NCBI GenBank assembly: GCA_937981985.1
Contig: CALJNB010000005.1
Location: 248,001-312,000, forward strand
Source: an uncultured bacterium
Lineage (GTDB): Bacteria; Myxococcota_A; Bradymonadia; Bradymonadales; Bradymonadaceae
DNA length: 64,000 nt
Direction of reading: 5' to 3'
Positions 1 to 9,917 of this stretch are shown one piece after another. The notes beneath the pieces are model-generated. The model was not told the origin of the DNA and made no database searches. It worked only from the letters and a program-made list of their open reading frames with translations. A program made the position numbers and the translations under genes. Numbering within the stretch: the first letter of the stretch is position 1; each line of letters opens with the position of its first letter.

Positions 1-747
1 GAACCCGATATTTTTAACGCGATAAAATTTGGGTCGGTTTTAGAGAACGTAGTTTATGACGAAAATACGCGTATTGTAGATTATACCGACGTTTCGATTA
101 CCCAAAACACGCGTACATCGTATCCGATTAATTATATCGAAAACGCCAAAATTCCATGCATGGGTGGGCATCCTAAAAACATTATTTTTCTTACCTGTGA
201 TGCGTTCGGCGTTCTTCCCCCGGTAAGTCAACTTTCCCCGGATCAGGCGATGTACCACTTTATAAGTGGGTACACCGCGAAGGTTGCAGGGACCGAAATG
301 GGCGTTACTGAACCAGAAGCGACATTCTCAGCTTGCTTTGGTGCCGCATTTTTAGTTTGGCCTCCTACCAAGTACGCGGAAATGTTGGCCGAAAAAATGA
401 AAGAGCACGGAGCGAAAGCTTGGCTCGTTAACACAGGTTGGACCGGTGGTGCTTATGGCACCGGGTCACGTATTAGTCTCAAATATACCCGCGCGATTAT
501 CGATGCGATCAATGACGGAACTTTGGCAGGAATCGATACTGTTGAAGATACCAACTTTGGTATTCGCGTTCCGATTTCATGTCCGGGCGTTCCCTCTGAG
601 CTTCTTCAACCCAAAGGAACTTGGAACAACGACGCATCTTACGATGAAACGGCGAAAAAATTAGTAGGTCTTTTCACTGACCACTTTAGCCAGTACGCCG
701 ACTATGCAAGCGATTCGTTGAAGAATGCAGGACCGAAGAGCGTGTAG
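1..747 (+). CDS. pckA: Phosphoenolpyruvate carboxykinase (ATP), C-terminal part (5' truncated by window)
   Basis: Frame 1 is open from base 1: [30 protein letters not shown]...[45 protein letters not shown]; typical ATP-type PEPCK C-terminus. Confidence 0.95.
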   Translation, partial: EPDIFNAIKFGSVLENVVYDENTRIVDYTDVSITQNTRTSYPINYIENAKIPCMGGHPKNIIFLTCDAFGVLPPVSQLSPDQAMYHFISGYTAKVAGTEMGVTEPEATFSACFGAAFLVWPPTKYAEMLAEKMKEHGAKAWLVNTGWTGGAYGTGSRISLKYTRAIIDAINDGTLAGIDTVEDTNFGIRVPISCPGVPSELLQPKGTWNNDASYDETAKKLVGLFTDHFSQYADYASDSLKNAGPKSV

Positions 748-776
748 TCGCCCAACAAAATAGCTATAAATTTCTT

Positions 777-805
777 ATCCTATGTTCCGCATAGGATTTT
801 TTTTT
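777..805 (+). terminator. Rho-independent terminator after pckA
   Basis: ATCCTATG-TTCCG-CATAGGAT perfect stem followed by a T tract. Confidence 0.85.
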
Positions 806-881
806 ATGATAGAATGGTGAAATGTGAAAAAAATTATTGATTCGACCTTGCGCTTGATTCCCTTTTTTTATCGGACAAATA

Positions 882-3167
882 ATGAAATTTATCTTGATTT
901 TCATCGTCAGTCTTTTTCCCTTTCAAGTGTTCGCTGATGAACTTAATGCACCTTTTGAACAGACCGATCATCGTGTTTTTTTGAAGTTGAAAAACACGTT
1001 AGCGAAGGTCCGCGTTGAACGATCATTTCAAAATAACTCGAGAAAGAAGCAACAACTCGAATTGCTTTTTTCCCTGCCTACGACTGCTGTGATCACCAAT
1101 TTGAAAAGTTTTGAAGGTGGTGTTTGGAGAAAAGCGAAAACAATACAATCCGAAGAAGCGTCCAATATTTATGGGGTTCCAAATAAGAAGGGAAAATCCC
1201 GCGGAAAAACATCTGTGCTACTCACAAAAATTTCGTTGAACGGAACTTATTCACTGATTGCTTCCCCGATCGTTGGTAAAACATCTTTTCGAATCACTTA
1301 CGATGTTGAAATTCCTTTCGATTACAAATCAGGTCTGTACCATTTTTCCGCTAAGTCCTTGTTCGGTAACTTGCCCGGTACGAAGCCAATCATTTTGAAA
1401 ACTAAAGACCGTTTTATGTTTCGAAACGTTCTACGCGAACCCGGCGTGACTTATAGCATTTTCCAAAACGAGTGCGAAAAAATGGGTGCGCCCTCTCATT
1501 GCGAAATTAGAGAAATAGAAATTCCTTTTTTGAAGAAACCTATATTCTCGGCGCAGTATGAATCAAAAAAACAGTCGTTGAGTTATCTTCTCGTTCCACC
1601 CGGTTCCTTGCGGGCTGGCAACCCTTCTCGTTTAAAACGATCGTGGAAAAGTAAGCCAACCAAAACTGTAATCGAAGAAAGGTTATCAAGCGAAGTGGGT
1701 AAATGGCGTTTTGTCGTTTGGAGTGACGGAAAGGGGACGGGCACTTTGAAAGAAATCAAAATTGTTGACGATAAAGACGTTTACTTACCAACAACGCCAA
1801 ATGGAATCGAACTTCCAGAACATGCCGTCAAGGATTCCTCGAACATTATCGTGCTCAATGCAAAAGATAAAAAAACGAAAATAGGTCTCGGGAAGATGCG
1901 TTTTGATGGCCGCGAATATGTATCTATAAATATAGATGCGGCGCGACGTCTTTCCGAAATTCCTGATTCGCCTTCTTTAATTTTTGTTATCGATACTTCG
2001 ATTTCTCAAGGGTATCTTGGTGTGATTCGACAGATCAATATAGCTCGGTCGATTACTCAGCACTTTCCGAAGTTTGAAAGCCAAGTGGTCAGTTATAGTC
2101 GGTATCCTCAAAAAACTACGAGTCTTGAGGCGTTTATTAAGGATTTTCGAAACAAACCCAATTCATATTTAGCTAATGGTTCTAATTTCGACGCAGCGTT
2201 AGGGTTCGCAGCGCAGATAGAAAAGAAAATGAAGAAAGGACCCGTGCTTATCTACGCGATGACCGATTTATACCTTAAGAAGTCCTACGCTTTATCTGAC
2301 TTTTTAACGCCTTTGGAAACATTAAAAGAAACAACTACGGTGCACTTATTGAACGTCCACGAAGTGGAAGGTTCCCATTCTATTAGTGTTAGGCGAGATA
2401 AAAGTCTTCGTTTTGCTGAAATGGCATCGTCACATCATGGGGTCGCGACGCATGTTTCCATTCCTTCGGTCTACCAACATAATGTTAAAACCAAAGATAT
2501 CGAAACGAGATATTTGGCTCGACCCGATCGATTGGATGAGGTTGAGATATTATCAAAGAATATTTCTTTAGACCCAAATACAAAACCTTTTTTAATGGAA
2601 GGGGAACGCCTGCAACTTAATTCTGGGTGGGGCGTATTTAAAAATAGGATTCGTATAAAGGCAAAATTATGGAACAAAGAGATAATATTTAGCGCGCAAC
2701 AGCGCGCCTCCGAAAACCGAAGCGCGCTCCTGTTTTATTTAGCCTCAGATAAGACAACAAAACTAAAAAAAGTAGCGGCTAGGCTGACAAAAGTCGTGAG
2801 TATGGGGACCTCTTTTTATCTCGAGGGCCGGGCTAATCGCAAAATTACGCAGCCCTTCCAAAAATCGAATTCCTTCAACTTCAAAAGCGACGAAATATCG
2901 TCCGAACTATTGGGTATGGGAAGAGGACTATTCGTATTACAGGAAAGCGTTTTTTCTAAAACGAAAGACAAGTGTCGCAGAAAAGGCAAGGTTGAGTCCT
3001 TTCGGGTTACACTGGAAACGGTGCTTTTTGAAATTGTTGATGTTGGAAAAGGAAGCTCGGCGTTTTCGAAGTGTATCGCAGAAGGAATTTGGAATACCGT
3101 TTTGCCCAGCGCAACGAAAACTGGAAATTATACGTTCGAATTTTTCTCCGACGGTACGGTAAAGTAA
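882..3167 (+). CDS. Secreted VIT/vWA-like protein with TonB-like C-terminal domain
   Basis: Signal peptide MKFILIFIVSLFPFQVFA; VIT-like N-terminus, central FVIDTSIS...NIARSI vWA-like segment, C-terminus FSKCIAEGIWNTVLP..TGNYTFEFFSDG resembling the AgmX/PglI-TonB C domain. Confidence 0.65.
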   Translation: MKFILIFIVSLFPFQVFADELNAPFEQTDHRVFLKLKNTLAKVRVERSFQNNSRKKQQLELLFSLPTTAVITNLKSFEGGVWRKAKTIQSEEASNIYGVPNKKGKSRGKTSVLLTKISLNGTYSLIASPIVGKTSFRITYDVEIPFDYKSGLYHFSAKSLFGNLPGTKPIILKTKDRFMFRNVLREPGVTYSIFQNECEKMGAPSHCEIREIEIPFLKKPIFSAQYESKKQSLSYLLVPPGSLRAGNPSRLKRSWKSKPTKTVIEERLSSEVGKWRFVVWSDGKGTGTLKEIKIVDDKDVYLPTTPNGIELPEHAVKDSSNIIVLNAKDKKTKIGLGKMRFDGREYVSINIDAARRLSEIPDSPSLIFVIDTSISQGYLGVIRQINIARSITQHFPKFESQVVSYSRYPQKTTSLEAFIKDFRNKPNSYLANGSNFDAALGFAAQIEKKMKKGPVLIYAMTDLYLKKSYALSDFLTPLETLKETTTVHLLNVHEVEGSHSISVRRDKSLRFAEMASSHHGVATHVSIPSVYQHNVKTKDIETRYLARPDRLDEVEILSKNISLDPNTKPFLMEGERLQLNSGWGVFKNRIRIKAKLWNKEIIFSAQQRASENRSALLFYLASDKTTKLKKVAARLTKVVSMGTSFYLEGRANRKITQPFQKSNSFNFKSDEISSELLGMGRGLFVLQESVFSKTKDKCRRKGKVESFRVTLETVLFEIVDVGKGSSAFSKCIAEGIWNTVLPSATKTGNYTFEFFSDGTVK

Positions 3168-3176
3168 GCGCTTGGC

Positions 3177-3785
3177 TTATCTTTTAGGCGATGGACGCCA
3201 ATCAATGCTTTCGATTACCCAATTTTCGTTCGGTTTATGTTTGCCTTTTTCATTCGAAACGAAATGATAGCGAAGATTATCCGCTTTAGGCACGTTACAT
3301 AAATAGACATGACCCCAATCATCTTCGCCCATAATGCAGTTCGCGCTTTTGGGGTCAGGAAAAACGTTTTTAAAGGTCGACCCTATCTTCTCTCCAGTTT
3401 CGTGAACGACGACGTCACTCTTAACCAGAATTCGACCTATTTCTTTCTGGTCATAAGAAGATATTTCCATGAGAAGCGTGTCGTTTTCCTTCACCGTAAA
3501 TATCTTATAAGGGCTACCTTCCGCCATACGTTCGTCGACCTCCACGGTGTATCCGGGATACGCTGCTTCTATAGTACTGATATTGAAAACCGCCGCCCTT
3601 CCTAACCTTCCGACACCACTCTCTGACATCAATATTTTTTTGATAGGCGTTTTGTCGAGCATTTTTTCGAGCGATTCTTTCACTACCGCCTTTTCAACTT
3701 TAACCGCGGGCTTCGGGTCGATTTTTTCGTTCTTGGTCGAACACGCGCTAAGACCAATAACTGTTAGAATGATTCCGTATTTCAT
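3177..3785 (-). CDS. DUF1131-like lipoprotein
   Basis: MKYGIILTVIGLSACSTKN lipobox; SESGVGRLGR...YKIFTV...GEKIGSTFKNVFP...C.MGED..GHVYLC...W.IESIDWRP resembles DUF1131. Confidence 0.65.
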   Translation of the reverse strand: MKYGIILTVIGLSACSTKNEKIDPKPAVKVEKAVVKESLEKMLDKTPIKKILMSESGVGRLGRAAVFNISTIEAAYPGYTVEVDERMAEGSPYKIFTVKENDTLLMEISSYDQKEIGRILVKSDVVVHETGEKIGSTFKNVFPDPKSANCIMGEDDWGHVYLCNVPKADNLRYHFVSNEKGKHKPNENWVIESIDWRPSPKR

Positions 3786-3933
3786 ATTATCCCTCATGAA
3801 TGATGGTCGGTCTAAGAATGTATAACAACTTAGGGTTTTTATTCGCAAGGGACAATACGAGTGATTTTATCAACGCGATAAAGTCGAAGCTTACGTCGGG
3901 GTTTCGGATATCAGGTTTTGACCATGGAGATTT

Positions 3934-4890
3934 TTAGGTACGAAATTCTTCCAGCCACGAAATAACGCGAGCACTATAATCGACTCCGTCATATCGGCTC
4001 ATTTCCTGAATACCGGTTGGGCTGGTTACGTTGACTTCTGTTAGTGCGTCCCCGATCACATCTAAGCCTACGAAATACAGACCGTCTTCTTTGAGCTTCG
4101 GGCCGACTAAGTCACAAATCTTTTTATCGTTTTCAGTGAGCGTCGATTTTTGGGACGTTCCGCCAACATGCATATTTCCTCGATGCTCGTCCGCTTTTGG
4201 GATACGCATCAAAGCACCTAAGGGTTCGCCGTTTAACATTAGAATGCGTTTATCGCCTTCGCGTGCTTTGGGAAGATAGCTTTGGCAGATGACGCGTTCT
4301 GTCCCATCTTTGGTCGAAACCTCTATCATTGAATTGAGATTCTTATCATCGCTTGTGATTACAAAGATTCCGGCTCCACCATGACCATCCACAGGCTTAA
4401 CGACCGCAATTCCATCATGATTTTTAGTAAACTCTTTTATTTTTTCTGAAGATGCCGTGACGATTGTATCTGGGATCAAAGAGGGAAAATGTAAAGCATA
4501 TAACTTTTCATTTGCGTTACGTAATCCATCGGGTCGATTCAAAACGGTACAGCCGGCGTTTTCAGCGATCTGCAATAGGTGAGTTGCGTGTAGATAATCT
4601 GTGTCGAATGGAGGATCGGTGCGCATGAAAGCGCCATCAAAAAATTTGCCGACGTTCACACTCGTTGTTTCCTCAGTAGTATAGAAATCATCATCGTCCC
4701 GCCGAACAGAAATCTTGTTCACGTCCGCGCGACATTGAGAGCCGCCCGACGAAGATTCGGCGTAAAGGGCTTCGTACCCGCAATAGTATATATCATGTCC
4801 GGCATCTTGACCGGCCAACATGAGGGCGAAGGTCGTGTCTGCATTAATTTGAACTTTTTCGATGGGATCCATGATAAATAATAATTTCAT
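3934..4890 (-). CDS. gshB: Glutathione synthase
   Basis: MKLLFIMDPIEKVQINADTTFALMLAGQDAGHDIYYC; NRPDGLRNANEKLYALHFP; GHGGAGIF; ICQSYLPKAREGDKRILMLNGEPLGALMRIP; ends NVTSPTGIQEMSRYDGVD. Confidence 0.95.
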   Translation of the reverse strand: MKLLFIMDPIEKVQINADTTFALMLAGQDAGHDIYYCGYEALYAESSSGGSQCRADVNKISVRRDDDDFYTTEETTSVNVGKFFDGAFMRTDPPFDTDYLHATHLLQIAENAGCTVLNRPDGLRNANEKLYALHFPSLIPDTIVTASSEKIKEFTKNHDGIAVVKPVDGHGGAGIFVITSDDKNLNSMIEVSTKDGTERVICQSYLPKAREGDKRILMLNGEPLGALMRIPKADEHRGNMHVGGTSQKSTLTENDKKICDLVGPKLKEDGLYFVGLDVIGDALTEVNVTSPTGIQEMSRYDGVDYSARVISWLEEFRT

Positions 4891-6221
4891 TTTTTCTCGT
4901 TTAACTTTAATGACTCTAATCCGTATTTGGCTCTGTCCCAAATATAGGACGGAATCTCCATAATATATTCAGAATCTGACCAACGTGCATAGCGGCTATT
5001 GTCTTTTTTGAAAATTGCGCCGATTTCGAAACGATGACTCGAATTCTTTGTGTTTATGATAACTCTACCAGCTGGCTGAATGAGTCCAGCAGTTTTGCGA
5101 TCTTCGTGTTTCCATTTCACCGCTGTCATTCTAGCGAATGCACCAAGTACCGGCGCAACCTTACTCGAGTCGAGCTCTTTTGTTCCGGCAAACCATTTGT
5201 TTCCCCGCTTAACAACCTTCAAATTCTCTTTCCCGGCGAGCTGAAAGGAGATCACTTCATCGATTGGGACTATTTTTTCGACTCGGTTCTTGAAAATGAG
5301 ATAATCGCCGGCCAAAACCCGTCCGGGACCTTTGGTGAGTTTAAAAGCACTCTTTTCCCCGACGATTCGCACATAAAAGACTTTCTTGGCAGGGTTACCG
5401 ATCTCGTATTGAACACTTTTATCCCCTATTTTCGCCACCACAGTGGAATGTGGGTTTTCAAGACCCATCTCCTCATCGGTCTTTGCGTCTCCAAACCCGA
5501 CAGATTTCATTTGAGTGAAAGCGTCGACAAGCTGTTGGACTTGGATTGGGTCTATTTCAAAATGTTTCTTTTTGGGGGCGGTCATTTCCCATTTGTTTCC
5601 TACAAATTCAAACTTTATGATTTCCCCACCACTCGCTGAATCGTTCCTAGGAGTAATCGTAATTGAAGTTGGTTTTTCTTTGCTTCGAAAAACGATCTTG
5701 GTTCGCAAGTTGTTAACGGGGGCACGCACAATAGAGGAAATATTGCTCTTAGCGAAGTAGGGGATTCCGTCCATTGTTTTAATATGACTTCTTTGTTCGC
5801 CGTTCTCAGTTTTAGCCTCTTTGCCAACATAGAACTCCGTAATCGTTTTAGCTTCCTCGCTTTTAAAGAAGGCTACTTTATAAGCACGGTCGTCGGACAG
5901 ATCGTAACGCTTCAATTTCTCTTTAGATAAAATCACATCGACGTCCTCAGAAATCTTCTCTTTCAAGGCTCCTTGAATCCTTTCCGAATAAAAATCGGAA
6001 ACAGCGGCATCGATCGGACTAGATATTCTCCAATGATCCCCTCGCTTTTTTAGGACGACCGATTCGCCGTTCGGTTTTGAAATTTCTAATCGTTGCGTTT
6101 TCGAAAGGTCGTAGGTTGGTGAGGCGTTCTTAACCTTCTCCCCGATTCTTTTTTGCTTACCCTGACACGCCACAGTCGTAACGACGAGAAGAGCACAGCC
6201 AATGAGACAGGTCCGGTTCAT
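4887..6221 (-). CDS. DUF4340-type lipoprotein (ABC auxiliary protein)
   Basis: MNRTCLIGCALLVVTTVACQGK lipobox; repeated YDLS..RLEI/LENP..V..I pattern typical of DUF4340; 4-nt overlap with gshB. Confidence 0.75.
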   Translation of the reverse strand: MNRTCLIGCALLVVTTVACQGKQKRIGEKVKNASPTYDLSKTQRLEISKPNGESVVLKKRGDHWRISSPIDAAVSDFYSERIQGALKEKISEDVDVILSKEKLKRYDLSDDRAYKVAFFKSEEAKTITEFYVGKEAKTENGEQRSHIKTMDGIPYFAKSNISSIVRAPVNNLRTKIVFRSKEKPTSITITPRNDSASGGEIIKFEFVGNKWEMTAPKKKHFEIDPIQVQQLVDAFTQMKSVGFGDAKTDEEMGLENPHSTVVAKIGDKSVQYEIGNPAKKVFYVRIVGEKSAFKLTKGPGRVLAGDYLIFKNRVEKIVPIDEVISFQLAGKENLKVVKRGNKWFAGTKELDSSKVAPVLGAFARMTAVKWKHEDRKTAGLIQPAGRVIINTKNSSHRFEIGAIFKKDNSRYARWSDSEYIMEIPSYIWDRAKYGLESLKLNEKK

Positions 6222-6237
6222 AAGAAAATCCTTGCGT

Positions 6238-7935
6238 TTAAAGTTCAAAATTCTCGCGACGTCGCCGCCTGAAATTGACGACAAAAATGCCGATAAGTGC
6301 GAACATGCTCGGGACAGCAATGATGTTCGCGAATTGGATCTTGCGCTGTGCTTCTTTTGGCACCTCGCCAACGATTCTTGGTACTTTTTTCCCGCGTATC
6401 TCGCTAAGCGCCGTGTTTTGTGCCAGCCACTCGATGCTGGATAATAGGAATTGCCCACCTAATCCAGAAAGTTGATTGTTAAAGCCGATTTGTGGGTTAG
6501 GCACGAAAAAATCACCACTACCGACGATGAGTACTCGGCCGCTTTGGCTGTTTTCGGCGAGCTTGCTTTCGTCGACGCCTTCAGGAAGGGCGGCGTCTCG
6601 GTAGTAGGTTGGAATGTTGCCGCTTATAGCCGCAGCCACGACGAAGGGTCCGGGTATCTCATTGGGTTGGATCTTAACGAATTCCTTGTAGTTTAGGCTG
6701 CCGGGGGTTTCTTGGCGCGCGATAGAGGTGCTGTCTGTCTTAGCGATTTCAAAAATTTTTAGGTCTTTGCGTTTTCGCGCCCCCTCGGTCACCGTGATGC
6801 TAGACGGAGCAGGCAGAACTAACGCAGGCGCTAAAGCCACAAAAGGCAAAGTCCGATCAAGATCCTCCAAAAGAAAAGATGCAGGGTGACTGACGTTGGC
6901 TGGTCCTTGATCAGTGTTAACATAACCCATTGCGAGGGCCTTTTTTCGGTCCAAAATCATATCAGAGTTAAGCTTCAATCCCATCTGTTCAAAGAAGGCA
7001 TTCAGACCGGTATCAATTTTTTTTCTCACGTCAGGTATTTGACCTCGTCCCCCCATCTTTTCCATAATCTCTTTTGCTTTGGTGACATCGATTCCCGAGG
7101 CGGACTGATACCAACCCACTGAACCACCACTTTGTATATACTGGTCTAGAAGAAAAAGGGCTTTGGAATTCACGGTCTCATCAATATTGAGAATAACAAC
7201 CGCGTCTATTGATTCGTCAATGTTTAAGTTTTCATCCGCGAGAGCATTAGACAGATCGATGACCGATACTTCTAAAAGCTTTCCATAGATTTGTTGAAAC
7301 ATCGGTTGGATTTGAGACAGAAAACGTGGGTCTAATGTTGGACCGCCGAATCCGGCGAGGAACGCAATTTTTTTCGGTTCAACGCTATTTAGATTGAGGA
7401 GGGCTTTAGTAAACTCATATTCGAAATTATCAAGTTCCGGATTCCCTGATGAACGAAGGTCCTTAATAACCTCCACGCGGTCACCCATTTTGAAGACGAC
7501 GCCTTTGTACACCGCTCTCAACGAAACTTCATCGTCACTTCGTTGACCAATGGCGACCTTTTCGATTCCAAGCTTTCGCGCTTTTTCTACCGCCTGTTTA
7601 TCTCGGGAATCGGGGTAAATTATTTCGTAGTCAAATTTACCATTTGAGGCGTTTGCATAATCTCCTAGAAGATCGTCCAGGCTTTGTCCTAAAGTATGAA
7701 ATGGCATCGGCAGATCCGGAGAAATATAAGCTTTCACGTGGACTGGGGCTTCCATATTTTGGACGGCGTTCTTACTGGCATCGCTCAAAGTATAGATCTT
7801 ATTATCCGTGAGGTCATAAGTGATCGTCTGCTGAGAGACCAAGATGTTGACGATTATAGCCAATGCGATCGACATGAACACGATGACAATTGCGTTCGCT
7901 CCGGAAAAGAGGCGTTGCTTCTTTCGACTATCCAT
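6238..7935 (-). CDS. GldG-like ABC transport auxiliary protein
   Basis: MDSRKKQRLFSGANAIVIVFMSIALAIIVNILVSQQTITYDLTDNKIYTLSDASKNAVQ...; C-terminal TM helix; 1-nt overlap with permease gene. Confidence 0.85.
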   Translation of the reverse strand: MDSRKKQRLFSGANAIVIVFMSIALAIIVNILVSQQTITYDLTDNKIYTLSDASKNAVQNMEAPVHVKAYISPDLPMPFHTLGQSLDDLLGDYANASNGKFDYEIIYPDSRDKQAVEKARKLGIEKVAIGQRSDDEVSLRAVYKGVVFKMGDRVEVIKDLRSSGNPELDNFEYEFTKALLNLNSVEPKKIAFLAGFGGPTLDPRFLSQIQPMFQQIYGKLLEVSVIDLSNALADENLNIDESIDAVVILNIDETVNSKALFLLDQYIQSGGSVGWYQSASGIDVTKAKEIMEKMGGRGQIPDVRKKIDTGLNAFFEQMGLKLNSDMILDRKKALAMGYVNTDQGPANVSHPASFLLEDLDRTLPFVALAPALVLPAPSSITVTEGARKRKDLKIFEIAKTDSTSIARQETPGSLNYKEFVKIQPNEIPGPFVVAAAISGNIPTYYRDAALPEGVDESKLAENSQSGRVLIVGSGDFFVPNPQIGFNNQLSGLGGQFLLSSIEWLAQNTALSEIRGKKVPRIVGEVPKEAQRKIQFANIIAVPSMFALIGIFVVNFRRRRRENFEL

Positions 7936-8645
7936 CACCACCTCCTGGCTGAAATGGAAGTCTGAGCGATGACGAGGCTTACACAGATTAATGATAAGTA
8001 ATAAGTGATATCTTTGAGGTCGACGACTCCACGCGCGATGTTTTGGAAATGGTAATTCGTCGATAAATATTCTAAAATATGTGCGCTCATACCGGTCGGG
8101 TTTCCTCCGAATTTTTCGATTAGGAAAAGTCCAAAACAAATTGAAAAGGAAACTAAGATCGCGACGACTTGGTCTTTTACAAAGGATGACGCGGCAATTC
8201 CAATTGCAGAATAAGCAGAAGCTAAAAGTATCAAGCCCAGATAACCGGCCCAAACCGATCCCCAATCAATCTCCCCCAGTCGAGACAACGATAGAGGGTA
8301 TGGAAGAGTCATCAGAAAAACGACGCCTAATAAAGTTGTTGCCGCAAAAAATTTCCCGATGACGATTTCAAACGCGCTGATAGGCATGGTCATAAGGAGT
8401 TCAAGCGTTCCGTCCCTTCGTTCGGTCGCAACCAGCCCCATGGTTATCGCGGGGGCAAAGAAGGCCAAGAAAAGAGGAGCTTCATTAAAGAAACCACGTA
8501 GCGTTAGCAGATTGATATCATTAAAAAAATCAAACCAAAAAATGGAACCCGTGATCAATAGAAATAAAATCACGACGATATAAGCGACCGGAGAGGTAAA
8601 GTAAGCTGTTGTTTCTCGCTTCCAAACGAAATAAATATTTTTCAT
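7935..8645 (-). CDS. ABC-2 type permease (GldF-like)
   Basis: MKNIYFVWKRETTAYFTSPVAYIVVILFLLITGSIFWFDFF...ALLVATERRDGTLELLMTMP-type sequence; six TM segments. Confidence 0.88.
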   Translation of the reverse strand: MKNIYFVWKRETTAYFTSPVAYIVVILFLLITGSIFWFDFFNDINLLTLRGFFNEAPLFLAFFAPAITMGLVATERRDGTLELLMTMPISAFEIVIGKFFAATTLLGVVFLMTLPYPLSLSRLGEIDWGSVWAGYLGLILLASAYSAIGIAASSFVKDQVVAILVSFSICFGLFLIEKFGGNPTGMSAHILEYLSTNYHFQNIARGVVDLKDITYYLSLICVSLVIAQTSISARRW

Positions 8646-9586
8646 TCTTCCTCTTCTTTGGAAACGTAGCTGTTGCTTGTGAGGTAGCGGAAGATATCCT
8701 CCAAGGTCGGTTTATATTCGTGTAATCCTTGAATTTTGTCCGGAAAAAAATCGTAAAGATGCTTGCGAACTTTATCGATGTTATGAGTTTCTATTCGAAA
8801 GCTGTTTGGAGATTGTAAAGATTTTACTTTGATCACTCCCTCAATCGAAGACAGCGTATGGGATGTTTCGGTGGTCTCAACGATTAAGCCCCCATGCAAA
8901 TCAATCAGGGTCTGTTGGAGGCCTTCGACGCTGTCGTCTGCGACGATTCGTCCTTTATTTAGAACGATGATCCTATCGCATAGTGCCGCAATTTCCTGAA
9001 GAATATGCGTGGAAAAAATAACGGTTTTTTCTTTTCCAATTTCTTTAATGAGATCTCGGATTTCAAGAATTTGGTTTGGGTCTAAACCGGAAGTAGGTTC
9101 GTCCAAAATAACCACTTCAGGTTCGTGTATAATCGCTTGCGCCAATCCTACCCGTTGTCGATAACCCTTAGATAATTCTTTGATGTCTCGAGTTATCATT
9201 TCAGATAACCCTGTGAGTTGAATCACACGCTTGATCGCGTCGCGTCGTTTATCAGCGGCTATACCGCGAATTTCGGCGATGAAATTCAGATAATCAAAAA
9301 CCATCATCTCATCGTAAAGCGGTACACTTTCCGGTAAATAACCAATTCTTTTTCGTACTTCTTTCGAATCGTTATAAACATCAAAACCGCAAACACTCGC
9401 CTTACCCGATGAAGGCGTCATGAAACACGTTAGGATTTTCATGGTGGTCGTTTTTCCAGCACCGTTAGGCCCAAGAAAACCGACAATTTCGCCCGGCCGG
9501 ACTTTGAAGTTTATTTGGTCAATCGCCTGAAAATCTCCATAAGATTTACCCAGACCTTCTACCGTAATCGAATGAGGTGCTGACAT
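8642..9586 (-). CDS. ABC transporter ATP-binding protein (GldA-like)
   Basis: GPNGAGKTTTMKILTC Walker A, LSKGYRQRVGLAQAIIHEPEVVILDEPTSGLDP signature and Walker B. Confidence 0.93.
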   Translation of the reverse strand: MSAPHSITVEGLGKSYGDFQAIDQINFKVRPGEIVGFLGPNGAGKTTTMKILTCFMTPSSGKASVCGFDVYNDSKEVRKRIGYLPESVPLYDEMMVFDYLNFIAEIRGIAADKRRDAIKRVIQLTGLSEMITRDIKELSKGYRQRVGLAQAIIHEPEVVILDEPTSGLDPNQILEIRDLIKEIGKEKTVIFSTHILQEIAALCDRIIVLNKGRIVADDSVEGLQQTLIDLHGGLIVETTETSHTLSSIEGVIKVKSLQSPNSFRIETHNIDKVRKHLYDFFPDKIQGLHEYKPTLEDIFRYLTSNSYVSKEEEE

Positions 9587-9792
9587 TAATACTGGAGATT
9601 TTCCATACGTGAAACACGTAAACCGGCAACCAGGCTTTGGCTGGATTTACTGGCCCGTTGAGGGGCGGGGCGATCGAGTCGAGCTCGTAATTGCTCTATT
9701 TCATTCTCGAGTTCCACAATGAAAGCGGGTCCATTTTGGTGGTATTTCTTTATAAGTGAAAAACGTAGGCTTTTATCTTTTTTCTCAGTCAT
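9586..9792 (-). CDS. Small hypothetical protein, first gene of the ABC operon
   Basis: 68 aa; stop overlaps the ABC ATPase start by 1 nt; AAGGATAAAAAATG start context. Confidence 0.55.
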   Translation of the reverse strand: MTEKKDKSLRFSLIKKYHQNGPAFIVELENEIEQLRARLDRPAPQRASKSSQSLVAGLRVSRMENLQY

Positions 9793-9857
9793 TTTTTATC
9801 CTTTCTTGGAATCTATCGAAATTTATCACGACTTGATCCTTTGTCGAAAAAAAAAGG
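9793..9857 (-). promoter_or_regulatory. Upstream element of the ABC operon, similar to 14097-14160
   Basis: TTTTTCGACAAAGGATCAAGTCGTGATAAATTTCGATAGATTCCAAGAAAGGATAAAAAATG (minus strand) aligns with the upstream region of the 14096 gene. Confidence 0.5.
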
Positions 9858-9869
9858 TTTCCATGAGTC

Positions 9870-9896
9870 AAAAAAAGCGACACCCTAGGTATCGCT
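9870..9896 (-). terminator. Rho-independent terminator of the TSP3-repeat gene
   Basis: Minus strand AGCGATAC-CTAGG-GTGTCGCT followed by T7. Confidence 0.8.
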
Positions 9897-9917
9897 CATG
9901 AGAAATTTTGATATAAA

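Noticed and set aside
5034-5639. Plus-strand ORF of 201 aa opposite the DUF4340 gene
   Set aside because: Fully antisense to a well-supported operon gene; composition not convincing.
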